A DNA stretch of 5,602 bases from a bacterium. GTDB lineage: Archaea > Nanoarchaeota > Nanoarchaeia > Woesearchaeales > UBA10216. The stretch spans positions 1 through 5,602 of the forward strand of contig JAAGZO010000761.1 of NCBI GenBank assembly GCA_024206195.1. The letters run 5' to 3'. A program made the position numbers and the translations under genes. Positions 5,596 to 5,602 of this stretch are shown piece after piece. How positions within the stretch are numbered: position 1 is the first letter of the stretch; each line of letters begins with the position of its first letter. The notes under the pieces were generated by a model. It was not told the origin of the DNA. It saw only the letters and a program-made list of their open reading frames with translations, and ran no database searches.

Positions 5596-5602
5596 TTTAT
5601 TA

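Noticed and set aside
1..5602. Search for CRISPR, tRNA, insertion sequence, diversity-generating retroelement repeats or defence genes
   Set aside because: I saw no spaced direct repeats, cloverleaf, inverted-repeat-bounded transposase, reverse transcriptase or defence-type domain in the window; all space is taken by the phage structural genes.

Overview
The window is part of the virion-structure block of a tailed bacteriophage (Caudoviricetes) or prophage. Every supported gene lies on the minus strand, so transcription runs from high to low coordinates. The host is most likely a member of the Bacteroidota, probably a marine or aquatic flavobacterium. Reasons for this are the AT-rich DNA, mostly TAA stops, A/T-rich gene leaders without clear GGAGG-type ribosome binding sites, and proteins that read like structural families I associate with Bacteroidota phages. 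The host assignment is inference from style and was not tested by a search.

In order of transcription: (1) an acidic, partly coiled-coil, scaffold-like head protein (5595-4972); (2) an HK97-fold type major capsid protein (4948-4016); (3) a terminator-like hairpin (3969-3998); (4) a 195-residue virion protein, best guess tail tube or other major structural protein (3946-3359); (5) a strong intrinsic terminator with a GAAA loop (3304-3330); (6) a small beta-rich protein (3249-2899); (7) a portal protein with a long acidic linker and a Cys/His-bearing C-terminal domain that may be a minor-head (MuF-like) module (2906-1140); (8) a probable head-tail connector or adaptor (1136-636); (9) a 36-codon basic ORF joined to it by an ATGA overlap (639-529); (10) a small fibre-type protein (572-120); (11) the first 40 codons of a protein with a LamG-like FDG motif, cut by the left edge (120-1).

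Together these genes would build the capsid (scaffold, capsid protein), the portal vertex and connector, and surface or appendage proteins. Two points stand out. The portal lies downstream of the capsid gene, whereas the usual order is portal, protease/scaffold, capsid. The capsid gene and its 195-residue neighbour are each followed by a hairpin with a T-run, which suggests stepped expression: much capsid protein, less portal. No terminase, maturation protease, tape measure, integrase, tRNA, CRISPR array or insertion sequence is visible. No stretch of more than 300 bases lacks a gene; the longest gaps are 109 bases (3250-3358) and 69 bases (3947-4015), and both hold hairpins.

I see no clear sign of a wholly new system. 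The most useful new points are the portal fusion, the gene order, the bracketing terminators and the overlooked 36-codon ORF.
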